Notes: generated by a model not told the origin, from the letters alone. 64,000 nt of DNA from Brevibacillus panacihumi W25 (GCF_000503775.1 NZ_KI629782.1:2120579-2184578); one strand, 5' to 3'; positions 34,225 through 44,556 are shown, counted from the stretch's first letter. Numbers and translations are program-made.

Positions 34225-35643
34225 CTAGCATTTGAGAGCAGGCAAAGCCTCTTCGAAATGGATCTCCGTCGGATACTGACCGGTAAAGCAGGCGAGACAA
34301 TGTCCGTTGTTGGGCGCTGTATCCTTGCGTCCGATCGCAGCCAGCATTCCCTCTACCGACAAGAAAGAGAGGCTGTCGGCTTCGATGATCTGACGGATTT
34401 CTTCCACCGATTTGGTCGCCGCGATCAGCTCGTCGCGGGTCGAGGTATCGATTCCATAGAAGCAGGGATTCATGACGGGCGGCGAACTGATTTGCACATG
34501 CACTTCCCTGGCTCCTGCCTCGCGCAGCATGCGCACGATTCGGTTGCTGGTCGTGCCGCGCACGATGGAATCGTCGATCATGACCACACGCTTGCCTTCC
34601 ACCACTTTGCGCACGGCAGACAGCTTCAGGTAGACCGCTCGCTCACGCAGTTCCTGGCTCGGCTGGATAAAGGTGCGGCCGACGTAGCGGTTTTTGATCA
34701 AGCCGATCTCGTAGGGGATCCCAGTCGCTTCCGCGTATCCGATCGCTGCGGAGATGCTGGAGTCCGGCACCCCTGTCACGACATCCGCTTCTATGGGCGA
34801 TTCCAGCGCAAGCTGCTTGCCCAGGCGTTTGCGGGCCATGTGGACGTTGATTCCGTCGATGTCGCTGTCTGGACGCGCGAAGTAAATGTATTCGAACGTG
34901 CAGATTGAACGTTGTGTATGCGGGGTAAACTTGGTCTCGGTCAAGCCATTCTCATCAATGATGATCAGCTCGCCCGGCTGCACATCCCGCCAGTACTCCG
35001 CTCCGATGATATCAAAAGCGCATGTCTCCGAAGCGACGCAGATCGCATCTCCAAGGCGTCCCAGCGACAAGGGGCGCAGTCCATTGGGATCGAGCGCGAT
35101 GATGAGCTGGTGATTGTTCATGACGACGAGGGCATAAGCACCCTTGATATGCTGCAGGGCATCCTTCACCGCTCCGGGCAGATCGCTGCTCTCGGAACGA
35201 GCGATCAGATGCGCGATGACTTCGGTATCGCTTGTCGTTTGAAAAATAGAGCCTTTTGCCTCCAATTCCTTGCGCAGAACAGCTGCATTCACCAGGTTCC
35301 CGTTGTGGGCAACTGCCATACTGCCCTGTGCATAGCGGAAAAAGAGCGGCTGGGCATTCTCAATCTTGCTGGAACCTGCTGTCGTATAGCGGGTGTGTCC
35401 GATGGCGATATGACCGCGGAATTTTTCCAGATCTCCTTTGCCAAACGCTTCCGAGACGAGCCCCATTCCGCGATGCTTATACCACTTCTCGCCGTCGGAG
35501 GCGCAGATCCCTGCGCTCTCCTGACCGCGATGCTGCAGGGCGTGAAGCCCCAGATAAGTCAATTGAGACGCTTCCTCGTGGTTGTAGATGCCAAATACGC
35601 CGCATTCTTCATTCAATTTGTCCCAGATCAACTTATCAAACAT
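34225..35643 (-). CDS. purF: Amidophosphoribosyltransferase PurF
   Basis: 472 aa. First committed enzyme: PRPP + glutamine to phosphoribosylamine. Cys14 in LNEECGVFG becomes the N-terminal nucleophile after removal of a 13-residue propeptide; [12 protein letters not shown] and [11 protein letters not shown] belong to the Ntn glutaminase domain; [17 protein letters not shown] is the PRPP loop. The C-terminal Cys in NGHCLACF with CAF-type cysteines upstream suggests the 4Fe-4S B. subtilis-type enzyme. Overlaps purL by 16 bases. Confidence 0.96.
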   Translation of the reverse strand: MFDKLIWDKLNEECGVFGIYNHEEASQLTYLGLHALQHRGQESAGICASDGEKWYKHRGMGLVSEAFGKGDLEKFRGHIAIGHTRYTTAGSSKIENAQPLFFRYAQGSMAVAHNGNLVNAAVLRKELEAKGSIFQTTSDTEVIAHLIARSESSDLPGAVKDALQHIKGAYALVVMNNHQLIIALDPNGLRPLSLGRLGDAICVASETCAFDIIGAEYWRDVQPGELIIIDENGLTETKFTPHTQRSICTFEYIYFARPDSDIDGINVHMARKRLGKQLALESPIEADVVTGVPDSSISAAIGYAEATGIPYEIGLIKNRYVGRTFIQPSQELRERAVYLKLSAVRKVVEGKRVVMIDDSIVRGTTSNRIVRMLREAGAREVHVQISSPPVMNPCFYGIDTSTRDELIAATKSVEEIRQIIEADSLSFLSVEGMLAAIGRKDTAPNNGHCLACFTGQYPTEIHFEEALPALKC

Positions 35644-37871
35644 GGAATCGCATCCTTCCAGGCTGCTTTCACCTCTTGAATCGAAGCACGGATGGCTTCT
35701 GTTCCGTTCACGTTTACCACGAGGCTGTCGCCTCCGGTTTTTCCGATCACTTGTGCAGGCACACCGTGTTCCTGAGCCAGCGCCAGCACTGCCGCTGCCT
35801 GCTCCTGCGAAGTGCTGAGCAGAATGCGGGACTGTGATTCGCTGAACAGCAGAACATCTGGACGCAAGGAAGATTCAAGCTCTACCTGCGCACCGAATTC
35901 TTTCCCAAAGCAGGATTCAGCCAGGGCTGCGCCCAGACCGCCCTCGGACAGATCGTGTGCAGATTTGACCAATCCTTTGCGGATAGCAGTCAGAACCAGC
36001 TTTTGTACAGCCGCTTCCTTGGTCAGATCGATTTGCGGCGGACGACCGGAGATGGAGCCGGTAACCAGCTTCTGATACTCGCTTCCGCCCAGCTCGGCGA
36101 ATGTCTCGCCCAGCAAGATGATGGCGTCGCCTTCGTGCTTGAAGTCTTGTGTTGTAATATGGTCTACATCGGTGATCAGACCTACCATGCCGACAGTCGG
36201 AGTCGGATAGATCGGCTCGCCGCTGCGTTCATTGTAGAAAGAGACGTTTCCGCCGATAACCGGCGAGTCCAGCGCCACACATGCCTCGCTCATGCCCTCG
36301 CAGGCCTTTTCGAACTGCCAGAACACTTCAGGCTTCTCCGGGCTGCCGAAGTTGAGGCAGTCGGTGATCGCCAATGGCTCTGCGCCGGAGCAGACGACGT
36401 TGCGGGCCGACTCGGCTACGGCAATTGCGCCGCCTACTTTTGGATCGAGGTAGACGTAGCGTCCGTTGCAATCGGTGCTCATCGCCAAAGCCTTGCGAGT
36501 GCCGCGCACCATGACGACGGCTGCGTCAGAGCCAGGCTTTACAGCGGTGTTGGCGCGGACGATATGGTCGTATTGCTCGTATACCCACGCTTTGCTGGCG
36601 ACAGTCGGCTGTGCCAGGATGCTTTTCAGCGTTTCATTCAGGTCAGCAGGCTCGGGAATCGCAGCCAGCACATCTACCTTTGCATTCGCTTCGTAATAAG
36701 CAGGGACAGCGGATGGACGATGGTAGACGGGCGCATCTTCCGCCAAGCTGTCTACAGGCACTTCCGCTACGACTTCCCCTTTGTGCAGCAGACGCAGCAT
36801 GCTGTCATCGGTTACTTTCCCGACGACCGCAGAAGCCAAGCCCCATTTGTCAAAAATCGCGATGGCCTCGGCTTCTTTGCCGCTTTCTACTACTACGAGC
36901 ATGCGCTCCTGGGACTCGGAGAGCATCATTTCGTAGGCGGACATGCCGGCTTCACGCTGCGGCACCAGGTCGAGGTTCATCTCGATCCCGTTCCCTGCTT
37001 TGGACGCCATCTCGGAGCTGGAGCTGGTCAAGCCAGCCGCGCCCATGTCCTGAATCCCGACGACAATCCCTGTATCAATCAGCTCCAGGCATGCTTCCAG
37101 GAGCAGCTTTTCCATGAACGGATCTCCCACCTGTACGGCAGGACGTTTTTTCTCGGAGTCTTCATTCAGCTCCTCCGACGCGAAAGTAGCGCCGTGAATG
37201 CCGTCGCGGCCCGTGCTGGCTCCCACGTAGATGACCGGGTTGCCGATGCCGGAGGCGACGCCTTTTTGGATTTTTTCGTGATCGATCAGACCGACGCACA
37301 TGGCGTTGACCAATGGATTTCCTTCATACGTCGGATCGAAGTTGACCTCTCCCCCGACGGTCGGAATCCCGATGCAGTTGCCGTAGCCTGCAATCCCTTC
37401 CACGACATGCTCAAACAGATACTTCACGCGCGGGTTGGTCAATTCGCCAAAACGAAGGGAATTGAGAACCGCGATCGGACGGGCACCCATCGAAAATACA
37501 TCGCGGATGATCCCGCCGACACCCGTTGCCGCGCCTTGATACGGTTCAATGGCGGATGGATGGTTATGGCTTTCGATCTTAAAGACGACGGCTTGTTGGT
37601 CGCCGATGTCTACGATACCCGCTCCTTCGCCTGGGCCTTGCAGGACGCGAGGACCCTTCGTCGGAAAACGGCGCAGGACAGGCTTGGAGTTTTTATAGGA
37701 GCAATGCTCGGACCACATGACACTGTAGAGTCCGGTCTCTGTCCAGTTCGGTTTGCGTCCGATGATGTCGACCACGCGTTGGTACTCGTCATCAGTCAGG
37801 CCGATTTCGCGATACAGCTTCTGCTCGGCAATTTGTTCAGCTGTCGGTTCATTATGCGTGAGTTGTGGCAC
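35628..37871 (-). CDS. purL: Phosphoribosylformylglycinamidine synthase subunit PurL
   Basis: 747 aa small-form FGAM synthase large subunit, which works as a complex with PurQ (glutaminase) and Pur[71 protein letters not shown] and [19 protein letters not shown] are diagnostic. GTG 37871 lies behind GGAGG and overlaps purQ by 20 bases, indicating coupled translation. The long ORF on the opposite strand is a shadow. Confidence 0.96.
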   Translation of the reverse strand: MPQLTHNEPTAEQIAEQKLYREIGLTDDEYQRVVDIIGRKPNWTETGLYSVMWSEHCSYKNSKPVLRRFPTKGPRVLQGPGEGAGIVDIGDQQAVVFKIESHNHPSAIEPYQGAATGVGGIIRDVFSMGARPIAVLNSLRFGELTNPRVKYLFEHVVEGIAGYGNCIGIPTVGGEVNFDPTYEGNPLVNAMCVGLIDHEKIQKGVASGIGNPVIYVGASTGRDGIHGATFASEELNEDSEKKRPAVQVGDPFMEKLLLEACLELIDTGIVVGIQDMGAAGLTSSSSEMASKAGNGIEMNLDLVPQREAGMSAYEMMLSESQERMLVVVESGKEAEAIAIFDKWGLASAVVGKVTDDSMLRLLHKGEVVAEVPVDSLAEDAPVYHRPSAVPAYYEANAKVDVLAAIPEPADLNETLKSILAQPTVASKAWVYEQYDHIVRANTAVKPGSDAAVVMVRGTRKALAMSTDCNGRYVYLDPKVGGAIAVAESARNVVCSGAEPLAITDCLNFGSPEKPEVFWQFEKACEGMSEACVALDSPVIGGNVSFYNERSGEPIYPTPTVGMVGLITDVDHITTQDFKHEGDAIILLGETFAELGGSEYQKLVTGSISGRPPQIDLTKEAAVQKLVLTAIRKGLVKSAHDLSEGGLGAALAESCFGKEFGAQVELESSLRPDVLLFSESQSRILLSTSQEQAAAVLALAQEHGVPAQVIGKTGGDSLVVNVNGTEAIRASIQEVKAAWKDAIPCLIS

Positions 37872-38544
37872 GGTTCCGTTCCCTCCAGGTCTTCAGGATT
37901 GAAGTAAACATGCGGCGTCCGTCATCGGATGTCATCCAGGCATGGACAGCGCGCTCCGGGTGAGGCATCATACCGAGTACGTTGCCTTTTTCATTGATAA
38001 TCCCGGCAATATCCTCAAGCGAGCCGTTGGGGTTTTCCCCATGATAGCGGAACACGATCTGATTGCCCCTTTTCAATTGGGCCAGCGTTTCTTCGTCACA
38101 GTAGTAGTTGCCTTCTCCATGCGCGATCGGGATGTGGATGACCTCGCCCTGGTCGTAATCCTTAGTAAAGGCTGTATCGTTGTTCTCTACGCGCAAAGCG
38201 GACAGCTTGCAGCGGAATTTGAGGGAGCGGTTGCGCAGCAGGACGCCTGGGAGCAGTCCAGCTTCCGTGAGGATCTGAAACCCGTTGCAAATCCCCATGA
38301 CCAGCTTGCCTTCCTCGGCCGCCTTCACCACTTGCTCCATGACGGGCGAGAATTGGGCGACAGCACCGCAGCGCAGGTAGTCTCCGTACGAGAAGCCACC
38401 GGGCAAAAGAATCACGTCATACGCGGAAAGATCGGTGTCGGAGTGCCAGACGTAATCCACCGGCACGCCCATGACGTCTTCCACCGCGTTGTACAAATCG
38501 ATGTCGGCATTGGAGCCGGGAAAGACAATAACGGCTACTCGCAT
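37852..38544 (-). CDS. purQ: Phosphoribosylformylglycinamidine synthase subunit PurQ
   Basis: 230 aa class I glutamine amidotransferase. Nucleophile Cys in [19 protein letters not shown], catalytic His in [11 protein letters not shown] and Glu near [25 protein letters not shown] at the N-terminus and [13 protein letters not shown] are typical. It supplies ammonia to PurL. ATG 38544, three bases after the purS stop, with GGAGGG inside the purS end. Confidence 0.96.
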   Translation of the reverse strand: MRVAVIVFPGSNADIDLYNAVEDVMGVPVDYVWHSDTDLSAYDVILLPGGFSYGDYLRCGAVAQFSPVMEQVVKAAEEGKLVMGICNGFQILTEAGLLPGVLLRNRSLKFRCKLSALRVENNDTAFTKDYDQGEVIHIPIAHGEGNYYCDEETLAQLKRGNQIVFRYHGENPNGSLEDIAGIINEKGNVLGMMPHPERAVHAWMTSDDGRRMFTSILKTWRERNRATTHA

Positions 38545-38547
38545 CAC

Positions 38548-38796
38548 TCAGCCCTCCACGATCTCAAAGCGATAGTCTTCAACCACCGTATTGGCCAGCA
38601 GCTTTTCACACATTTCACGGACACGTTCTTCCGCCTGGGCACGATCATTTGTCCCCAGCTCCAGCTCCATGTACTTGCCGATGCGCACGTTCGCCACCTC
38701 GTCGAAGCCCAAGGTGTTCAACGCTCCCTTTACTGCATTCCCCTGCGGGTCCAATACACTTTCACGCAATGTCACATACACAATTGCCTTAAACAT
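38548..38796 (-). CDS. purS: Phosphoribosylformylglycinamidine synthase subunit PurS
   Basis: 82 aa, normal for Pur[46 protein letters not shown] is diagnostic. PurS bridges PurL and PurQ and helps ammonia channelling. ATG 38796 is preferred over ATG 38802, which touches the GGGAGGGG ribosome site. It overlaps the end of purC by 8 bases. Confidence 0.95.
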   Translation of the reverse strand: MFKAIVYVTLRESVLDPQGNAVKGALNTLGFDEVANVRIGKYMELELGTNDRAQAEERVREMCEKLLANTVVEDYRFEIVEG

Positions 38797-39520
38797 GGAC
38801 ATCCCCTCCCAATCTTCTCAGCATTTCCTGATACGCTTCCTCCACATTTCCCAGATCGCGGCGAAAACGGTCTTTATCCAATTTTTCATTTGTTTCTGAA
38901 TCCCAGAACCGGCATGTATCCGGCGATATTTCATCGGCGAGGAGAATGTCTCCCTCCGGCGTTCTTCCAAATTCCAATTTAAAATCAACCAGTGTAATCT
39001 TGCGTTCGCGCAGATAAGGACGCAACACTTCATTCACTGCGAGGCCCATGCGTTCCAATGCCGCCTGGTCCTCTTCGCTCGCAATCCCCAAGACCTTGAT
39101 ATGGGAAGCATTGACCAACGGATCTCCCAAGGCGTCATCCTTGTAGTAGAATTCGACGACAGGTTCAGGCAAGACGGTGCCTTCTGCCATGCCCAATCGC
39201 TTCGCCAGCGAACCGGCAGCGATATTGCGAACGACGACCTCCAGCGGGATAATCTCAACCTGACGAACCACTTGCTCGGTCGCGGACAGGAGGCGGATAA
39301 AATGATTGTCGATGCCGCGCTCTTTGAGCATCGTGAAAAAGATGGCGGTAATCCGGTTGTTCAGCTCACCTTTTCCCGTGATTTGAGCCCGTTTTTCACC
39401 GTTGAATGCCGTAGCGTCATCCTTGTACTCCACCCAGTACTGCCCGGGCACAGAAGTCCGATAAATCCGTTTTGCCTTTCCTTCGTAAAGTTGTTCTTGT
39501 TTTTCCACCGTAGAAGTCAC
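38789..39520 (-). CDS. purC: Phosphoribosylaminoimidazole-succinocarboxamide synthase PurC
   Basis: 243 aa SAICAR synthetase: joins aspartate to CAIR with [75 protein letters not shown] are all typical. First gene of the cluster here; purE, purK and purB, which precede purC in B. subtilis, are not adjacent. Confidence 0.96.
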   Translation of the reverse strand: MTSTVEKQEQLYEGKAKRIYRTSVPGQYWVEYKDDATAFNGEKRAQITGKGELNNRITAIFFTMLKERGIDNHFIRLLSATEQVVRQVEIIPLEVVVRNIAAGSLAKRLGMAEGTVLPEPVVEFYYKDDALGDPLVNASHIKVLGIASEEDQAALERMGLAVNEVLRPYLRERKITLVDFKLEFGRTPEGDILLADEISPDTCRFWDSETNEKLDKDRFRRDLGNVEEAYQEMLRRLGGDVHV

Positions 39521-39556
39521 CTTCCCAGATAAAAGGGTTGTATTGCGATTAATTTA

Positions 39557-39645
39557 CGAACGATTCAAATACATTAAAACATAAACATACGCATTTATCA
39601 ACGAAAACTCCCAGAAACACCTTCGACAAACGTTCGGTTTTTACT
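39557..39645 (-). promoter_or_regulatory. purC operon promoter with PurBox-like sites
   Basis: Minus strand: -35 TTGATA (39596-39601), 17-base spacer, -10 TTTAAT (39573-39578), then 12 bases to TTCG (39557-39560) in ATCGTTCGTAAATT. Upstream of the -35 lie AAAAACCGAACGTTTG and two further CGAA/TTCG cores (TTCG at 39622-39625 and 39633-39636, CGAA at 39602-39605 in plus-strand reading) with a 16-base gap between an inverted pair, as in PurR PurBoxes. No guanine riboswitch was found in the leader. Confidence 0.7.
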
Positions 39646-39781
39646 GGGTATTTTCTTTATATATTTGTTTATCATTCGTCATATGAACCGTTCTCGCTCC
39701 ATTCCCCCTTCGCTTCTGCGCTCCTTTCCTGTCTTGTGATACACTAAGGAAGTAAACCTACTAGGGAAAGAAGGAATCCAG

Positions 39782-40987
39782 ATGTTGTCTTTCGAGGTCT
39801 CCTTTCCGACGCAGATTTTTTTCGGCATGGGGGAAATCAATCTGTTGGGAGAAAGGGCAAAAACCCTTGGCAAAAAGGCCTTGCTTGTCACCGGAGGAAA
39901 TTCTGCCAAGCGCACCGGCCTTTTGGCACGCGTCCAGACTCTCCTGGAAGAGGCCAATATCGCGGCTGTTCTTTTTGATAAAGTGGAACCCAATCCACGC
40001 ACAGCAACTGTAGATGCCGGGGCTGCACTGGCGCGTGAGCAGGGCTGTGATTTTGTACTGGCTGTAGGGGGCGGCTCCGTCATGGACGCTTCCAAGGCGA
40101 TCGCTGCTGCAGCGAAATCCGGCCGTCCGATCTACGACTACATGCGCGGCAATCCGAGCGGGTCCGCCAAAACACTCGTTCCTGTAGTCGAGGCCTTGCC
40201 GATATTGACCATCCCGACAGTAGCTGCGACCGGATCAGAAGCCAACTCCGTCACCGTACTGACCCATTGGGAAACCCATGAAAAATCGTCCTTCAACGGC
40301 CCGGCCCTCTTTCCGAAAATCGCGATCCTTGACCCGTCTCTCACCTTTACCGTCCCCGCTCGGGTTACGGCAGAAGCGAGCGCGGATATTTTTTCCCACA
40401 TTTTTGAAAGCTATCTGATCAGCGCCCCTGGAACGCATGTTCAGGACGGCATCTCCGAAAATCTGATCCGCCTGGTCGTGGAGCATTCCGTCAGAGCGAT
40501 CCAACAGCCCGATGACGCTGAAGCTCGCGGGACACTCCTGTGGGCCAGCACCCTCGGGATCAGTCCCTTTGCCCTCGCTGGACGCGGACTTCGGGTCGGC
40601 ATGCCTTTGCACGGCATCGAACATCCGTTGAGCGGCTTCTACGACATGGCGCATGGGCGCGGACTGGCGATTCTGTCCCTTCCTTATTTTGAACAAGTGA
40701 TTCTGCCTGATCGCCCGGATCGGCTGGCTCGCATGGGACGCAGCTGCTTTGGCATAACGGAGGCTGACGACCATGCTTGCGCCCGCGCTACGATTGAAGC
40801 CATACGCCAATGGTACGAACGTATGGGAATCACAGAACGCCTGTCTGATTTTGGTGTGAACCGCGACGCTCTCCCTCGCTTGGCAGAGGATGCGGTACAT
40901 ATCGGCGGACGCGGATACGGATACCTGCCCAGCTCCCGCAATCTGAATGCAGAAGACATAGTGTCGATCTACGAGGCTTGCCTGTAA
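39782..40987 (+). CDS. Iron-containing alcohol dehydrogenase
   Basis: 401 aa group III alcohol dehydrogenase, similar to butanol dehydrogenases (YugJ/BdhA type). N-terminal Rossmann part with LVTGGNSAKRTG and the GGGS motif (LAVGGGSVMDASKAIA); metal ligands in TAEASADIFSHIFESYL (Asp, His) and GIEHPLSGFYDMAHGRGLAI (two His). It probably interconverts an aldehyde and an alcohol with NAD(P)H in the cytosol. ATG 39782 lies behind a purine-rich GGGAAAGAAGG. Monocistronic. Confidence 0.9.
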   Translation: MLSFEVSFPTQIFFGMGEINLLGERAKTLGKKALLVTGGNSAKRTGLLARVQTLLEEANIAAVLFDKVEPNPRTATVDAGAALAREQGCDFVLAVGGGSVMDASKAIAAAAKSGRPIYDYMRGNPSGSAKTLVPVVEALPILTIPTVAATGSEANSVTVLTHWETHEKSSFNGPALFPKIAILDPSLTFTVPARVTAEASADIFSHIFESYLISAPGTHVQDGISENLIRLVVEHSVRAIQQPDDAEARGTLLWASTLGISPFALAGRGLRVGMPLHGIEHPLSGFYDMAHGRGLAILSLPYFEQVILPDRPDRLARMGRSCFGITEADDHACARATIEAIRQWYERMGITERLSDFGVNRDALPRLAEDAVHIGGRGYGYLPSSRNLNAEDIVSIYEACL

Positions 40988-41078
40988 CAGACTCTCATCT
41001 TGACTCTGGCATCATTTGGGCGAGTTGTGCCATAATAGAAATTAGTAAAATATTTTTTATCTAAGGGGTTGTCTTGCT

Positions 41079-42194
41079 ATGGCAGATCCACGGATTAACG
41101 AACTTGCGAGCCGGCTTATTCGTTACTCGCTGAACCTGCAAAAAGGGGAAAAGCTGCTGATCGAAAATACGGGGCTTCAGCCGGAGCTGGTGCGTGCGCT
41201 GGTCCGAGAAGCTTTTGCCGTCGGTGCGCTCCCTCTGGTAACGCTCAAGGACCAGGAAGTGCTGCGTGCTTTATATGAAGGAACAAGCGAAGAACATATG
41301 GCTTTGATGGCGAAGTACGAATATGAGCGGATGAAAGATATGGACGCCTACATCGCCATCCGCGCCTACGAAAATATCAACGAGCTGTCGGATGTACCCG
41401 AAGACAAGATGGGCATTTACGCCCGCGTTCTCTACCAAAAGGTACATACGAATGAACGCATTGCCAACAAACGCTGGGTGGTCCTGCGCTACCCGAACAA
41501 ATCGATGGCGCAGCTGTCCAACATGAGCCTGGAGCGCTTTGAAAACTTCTACTTCGACGTCTGCAATCTGGACTACGCCAAAATGTCCCGCGCCATGACA
41601 CCGCTCAAGGAACTGATGGACCGCACCGACCGCGTTCGCATCGTCGGGCCGAAAACGGATCTGCGCTTTTCCATCAAAGGAATCGGCGCGATCAAGTGCG
41701 ACGGCAAGCGCAACATCCCGGATGGCGAGGTGTATACGGCTCCTGTACGTGATTCGGTCGAAGGAACGATCTACTATAACGCCGCGACCAACTACAACGG
41801 CACGACCTTCACCGACGTGCAGTTTACTTTTAAAGAAGGAAAAATCGTCGAAGCGACCAGCTCCAACACCAAGGCCTTGAACGACATCCTGGATACGGAC
41901 GAAGGCTCGCGCTATATCGGCGAGTTTGCGATCGGCTTCAATCCGCATATCCTCCACCCGATGCTGGATATCTTGTTCGACGAGAAGATTGCCGGCAGCT
42001 TCCACTTCACACCGGGCAACGCGTACAATGTGGCGGACAACGGCAACCGCTCCTCCGTCCACTGGGATCTGGTGCAAATCCAGCGCCCTGAGTACGGCGG
42101 CGGGGAGATCTGGTTCGACGATGTGCTGATCCGCAAAGACGGACGGTTTGTCCTGCCGGAGCTGGAAGGCTTGAATCCGGAGAATCTCGTGTAA
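41079..42194 (+). CDS. M29 family aminopeptidase (AmpS/thermophilic type)
   Basis: 371 aa metalloaminopeptidase, cytosolic, releasing N-terminal residues from peptides. YSLNLQKGEKLLIENTG at the N-terminus and NIPDGEVYTAPVRDSVEGTIYYN (Glu ligand region), IGEFAIGFNP, ITEP-equivalent HFTPGNAYNVADNGNRSSVHWDLVQIQRPEYGGGEIWFDD (His and Asp ligands) are the M29 signature. Ribosome site AAGGGG before ATG 41079. Its 3' 180 bases plus terminator occur a second time, decayed, at 43655-43792. Confidence 0.92.
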   Translation: MADPRINELASRLIRYSLNLQKGEKLLIENTGLQPELVRALVREAFAVGALPLVTLKDQEVLRALYEGTSEEHMALMAKYEYERMKDMDAYIAIRAYENINELSDVPEDKMGIYARVLYQKVHTNERIANKRWVVLRYPNKSMAQLSNMSLERFENFYFDVCNLDYAKMSRAMTPLKELMDRTDRVRIVGPKTDLRFSIKGIGAIKCDGKRNIPDGEVYTAPVRDSVEGTIYYNAATNYNGTTFTDVQFTFKEGKIVEATSSNTKALNDILDTDEGSRYIGEFAIGFNPHILHPMLDILFDEKIAGSFHFTPGNAYNVADNGNRSSVHWDLVQIQRPEYGGGEIWFDDVLIRKDGRFVLPELEGLNPENLV

Positions 42195-42226
42195 TTTATA
42201 GGGATCATCAGGTAAAGAAAACGTAG

Positions 42227-42262
42227 ATAGAGCCGCCTCTTCTCTGAGTACGGCTCTATGTT
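42227..42262 (+). terminator. Terminator of the M29 aminopeptidase gene
   Basis: TAGAGCCG (42227-42234) pairs with CGGCTCTA (42250-42257), followed by TGTTTT. A decayed copy of the same hairpin is at about 43755-43785. Confidence 0.8.
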
Positions 42263-42268
42263 TTAGGT

Positions 42269-43054
42269 TCAGATACGAAGATAAGACTCTATAGAATTTT
42301 TCATATGATTAACGAGTGCTATTACCTCTCTGTCCAGTCCCTCCCACTTATCCACATACTCTCCGCGATAGGCTTTTCTTGCTAAGTTGAGTAAAGTCGC
42401 ATGCTCTGTAGGCAACTGAGGTATAGCCCATTGCGCAGCTGTATCTTTTGATGCGATTTCACCAACAGCCACTGTCAGCCACATCCGTGCAAGGGTTAAC
42501 AATACGTTTCGTTCGTCGCCCTTGATGCCCTCCATTAATCCTGGCAAAGACTCCATAATCGCTCTTCGAATATCTGCCATTGGCACGGGATCAAGTACAT
42601 CGGAAGCATCAGAACCAAACAGAGGAACGCTATTCTTTATTACTTGTGCTAAAACAATAGCCAAATCAGGGTCATACGTTGGTTCCGGAATTTTCCCATT
42701 CTCAAACTCATCCCTGAGCCACTCACCGTAGAGATATTCATTTTTTGGCGGAAATCGCCAAGGGACAACATCTCCATGGTTTATTACCGTAACTTCAAAT
42801 GGTCGCACAGAATCTGTATTTCCTATCTTTCCGGATATATGCATGAGTCTGTCTGTTAGTTTTCTGCGAATTTCTTCACTCAAGCTTTGATTTACAACCA
42901 CTAGGACATCTACATCACTATTCATGCGTAAGCCACTAGTTACTGCAGAACCAAATAAATATACCCCGACTATTGCACCGCCAAGCAATTCCTTTACAAC
43001 TTCACATGCTTGGATCGCTTGCTTAGGTATTTTTTCGTTATTCAAGTCACTCAA
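42269..43054 (-). CDS. AadA/ANT(9)-like aminoglycoside nucleotidyltransferase
   Basis: 261 aa. LFGSAVTSGLRMNSDVDVLVVV is the nucleotidyltransferase active site (GSA..SGL and the DVD metal-binding pair); PFEVTVINHGDVVPWRFPPKNEYLYGEWLRDEFENG and RNVLLTLARMWLTVAVGEIASKDTAAQWAIPQLP match AadA/Spc enzymes that adenylylate spectinomycin and, for AadA, streptomycin. TTG 43054, ten bases after GGGAGGAG, gives the family's normal length. Less GC-rich than its flanks and located between duplicated segments, so likely an inserted gene. Whether it confers resistance is untested. Confidence 0.85.
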   Translation of the reverse strand: MSDLNNEKIPKQAIQACEVVKELLGGAIVGVYLFGSAVTSGLRMNSDVDVLVVVNQSLSEEIRRKLTDRLMHISGKIGNTDSVRPFEVTVINHGDVVPWRFPPKNEYLYGEWLRDEFENGKIPEPTYDPDLAIVLAQVIKNSVPLFGSDASDVLDPVPMADIRRAIMESLPGLMEGIKGDERNVLLTLARMWLTVAVGEIASKDTAAQWAIPQLPTEHATLLNLARKAYRGEYVDKWEGLDREVIALVNHMKNSIESYLRI

Positions 43055-43100
43055 TAGCTGCAAGCTCCTCCCGTCTAAAATGTACAATACTGCTGATTAT

Positions 43101-43577
43101 TCATTCTATCGTGCTTTCTTTCACCGTACCATCTTGCATCAGGCGGGATTCCACAAGCTCTCCTTTTTCATTCTTGCTGTAAAAAGTAAAGCTCAGCACT
43201 TTTTCCTCTTTATCAAACTCGATAAATAATTGTGATTTTAGGGAGCCGTCCCCCAATCCCTGCATGTCGACGTCATCCATGTTATCCGGTGCTGTATACG
43301 TGTAGCCTTCCTTTTTTCCAAAATCATATCGCCACATCTTGGTATCGTTCATGGAGCTCGTTACCTCGGCATCATAGTCGACTTCAAGCAGGTTTTTTAC
43401 TTCCTCTTTGGACATTCCCAGCTTCAATTTTTCCTTTACAACTGTAGCAGTCAGATCAACGTTTATCACTTGCTTTTCTGTCGGGGCCGGAGCAGACGCA
43501 GGCTCATTGCTGCAGCCGGTAAGGGACAACCCCCCACATAAAAGCAGCATACTGGCAATCGTTCTGAATTTCAGCAT
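43101..43577 (-). CDS. Lipoprotein, SmpA/BLIP-like
   Basis: 158 aa. Lipobox LSLTGC with Cys22; a Ser/Ala/Pro linker; then VKEKLKLGMSKEEVKNLLEVDYDAEVTSSMNDTKMWRYDFG, the MTKEEV.xLLG-type motif common to SmpA/OmlA and BLIP-like beta-sandwich domains; a beta-rich end. Attached to the outer face of the membrane. Role unknown. It precedes the ANT(9)-like gene by about 46 bases on the same strand and lies within the same duplicated borders. Confidence 0.65.
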   Translation of the reverse strand: MLKFRTIASMLLLCGGLSLTGCSNEPASAPAPTEKQVINVDLTATVVKEKLKLGMSKEEVKNLLEVDYDAEVTSSMNDTKMWRYDFGKKEGYTYTAPDNMDDVDMQGLGDGSLKSQLFIEFDKEEKVLSFTFYSKNEKGELVESRLMQDGTVKESTIE

Positions 43578-43654
43578 TCATCATTTCTCCTTTCTTCTGT
43601 TAACCCCCGTTTGTAAAGACGCCTCCATTTGGAAATATGTTACATCACCAACTT

Positions 43655-43792
43655 GGCAACGCGGTACAATGTGACGGACAACGGTAACCGTTCCTCCGTC
43701 CACTAGGATCTGTGCTAATCCAATGCCCTGAATCATCTGGTAAAGAAAACGTAAATAGAGCCGCCTCTCCTTAGAGTGCGGCTCAAAGTTTT
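43655..43792 (+). pseudogene. Decayed second copy of the M29 aminopeptidase 3' end and terminator
   Basis: 43655-43731 aligns with 42015-42091 (GGCAACGCG, then TACAATGTG.CGGACAACGG.AACCG, TCCTCCGTCCACT.GGATCT and GCCCTGA shared, with point changes and one-base indels); after a gap, 43732-43792 aligns with 42201-42262 (ATCATC.GGTAAAGAAAACGTA and ATAGAGCCGCCTCT). It carries frameshifts and an internal stop. From 43793 to 44083 I see no supported gene. Confidence 0.8.
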
Positions 43793-44083
43793 CTACTTGA
43801 TCATTCTACTCTGCATGTCGACATCATTACATTTGATGGCATGAGGATGAAGGACCCGCAGGAAATGAAGCAAAAATCACCCCTGACGGTGTCGATGCCG
43901 CGGCTCTCACGATCTTTCGTATCTCTGTTGTATATTTGCGCAATTCATAAGAAATCTGAACTGCGAAGCTATGCTATTCTGCAAATACACCTTTTCCTGA
44001 GTACACGAAGCTGCAGGCACGAGCATTGTATCAAGCACACAGAATCGTGGAAAACAAACGAAAATGTAAGGGGAGAATGTATC

Positions 44084-44494
44084 ATGAGAAAGATCCGTAT
44101 CGCTTTCTGGATATGCACCATCCTATTCTCGCTGGGGATGTTATTCCCCACTATTTCAGCCGTTCTGGGAGAGAAGGAAACAGTGAAGTTCATAACGGAG
44201 CACTTCGGGTACCCGGCCTATTTCGTCTTTTACAGCGGAATCGTGAAAGTACTCGGCATTGCGGCGATCCTGATTCCCGGCTACCCCCGAGTGAAAGAAT
44301 GGGCTTACGCGGGATTGGCGTTTGACTTGATCAGCGTCGTTTATTCGAGCATTGCCGTCGGCGATTCAATTATTGCAGGCTGGCCGATGCTCATATACTT
44401 CCTGCTGTTGGCCGGATCGTATGTGTATTATCACAAAATGAAAGCTTCCGTCAGTACAGCTGCCACTGACACCATGTCTCAAAAGCTGCAATAA
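44084..44494 (+). CDS. DoxX-like membrane protein
   Basis: 136 aa, four membrane helices (IAFWICTILFSLGMLFPTISAVLG; FGYPAYFVFYSGIVKVLGIAAILIP; WAYAGLAFDLISVVYSSIAVG; WPMLIYFLLLAGSYVYYHKM). The YPAYF..YSGIVKVLGIAAIL stretch is typical of the DoxX-like family. Function unsettled. ATG 44084 follows GGGGAGAA. The upstream open frame from 43841 has no site. A terminator follows. Confidence 0.75.
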   Translation: MRKIRIAFWICTILFSLGMLFPTISAVLGEKETVKFITEHFGYPAYFVFYSGIVKVLGIAAILIPGYPRVKEWAYAGLAFDLISVVYSSIAVGDSIIAGWPMLIYFLLLAGSYVYYHKMKASVSTAATDTMSQKLQ

Positions 44495-44520
44495 GCGCCT
44501 CCCTCAAAATGAAACGGCTC

Positions 44521-44556
44521 GAGCCCTGCCTAAATCCGGTAGGGCTCAGCTTTTTT
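44521..44556 (+). terminator. Terminator of the DoxX-like gene
   Basis: GAGCCCTGCC pairs with GGTAGGGCTC (44538-44547), followed by AGCTTTTTT. Confidence 0.8.

Noticed and set aside
35955-37907. 650-codon ORF on the plus strand opposite purL
   Set aside because: Mirror of purL codon bias; no domain, no ribosome site, and purL is certain on the other strand.
39521-39781. Guanine/adenine riboswitch before purC or before the adenine deaminase gene
   Set aside because: I looked for the purine aptamer core (conserved ATATGG and GTTTCTACC-like elements with the P1 stem) and did not find it in either leader.
43841-44083. N-terminal extension of the DoxX-like gene (frame open from 43841)
   Set aside because: No ribosome site at 43841, the peptide is unlike any signal or DoxX sequence, and ATG 44084 has a strong GGGGAGAA site.
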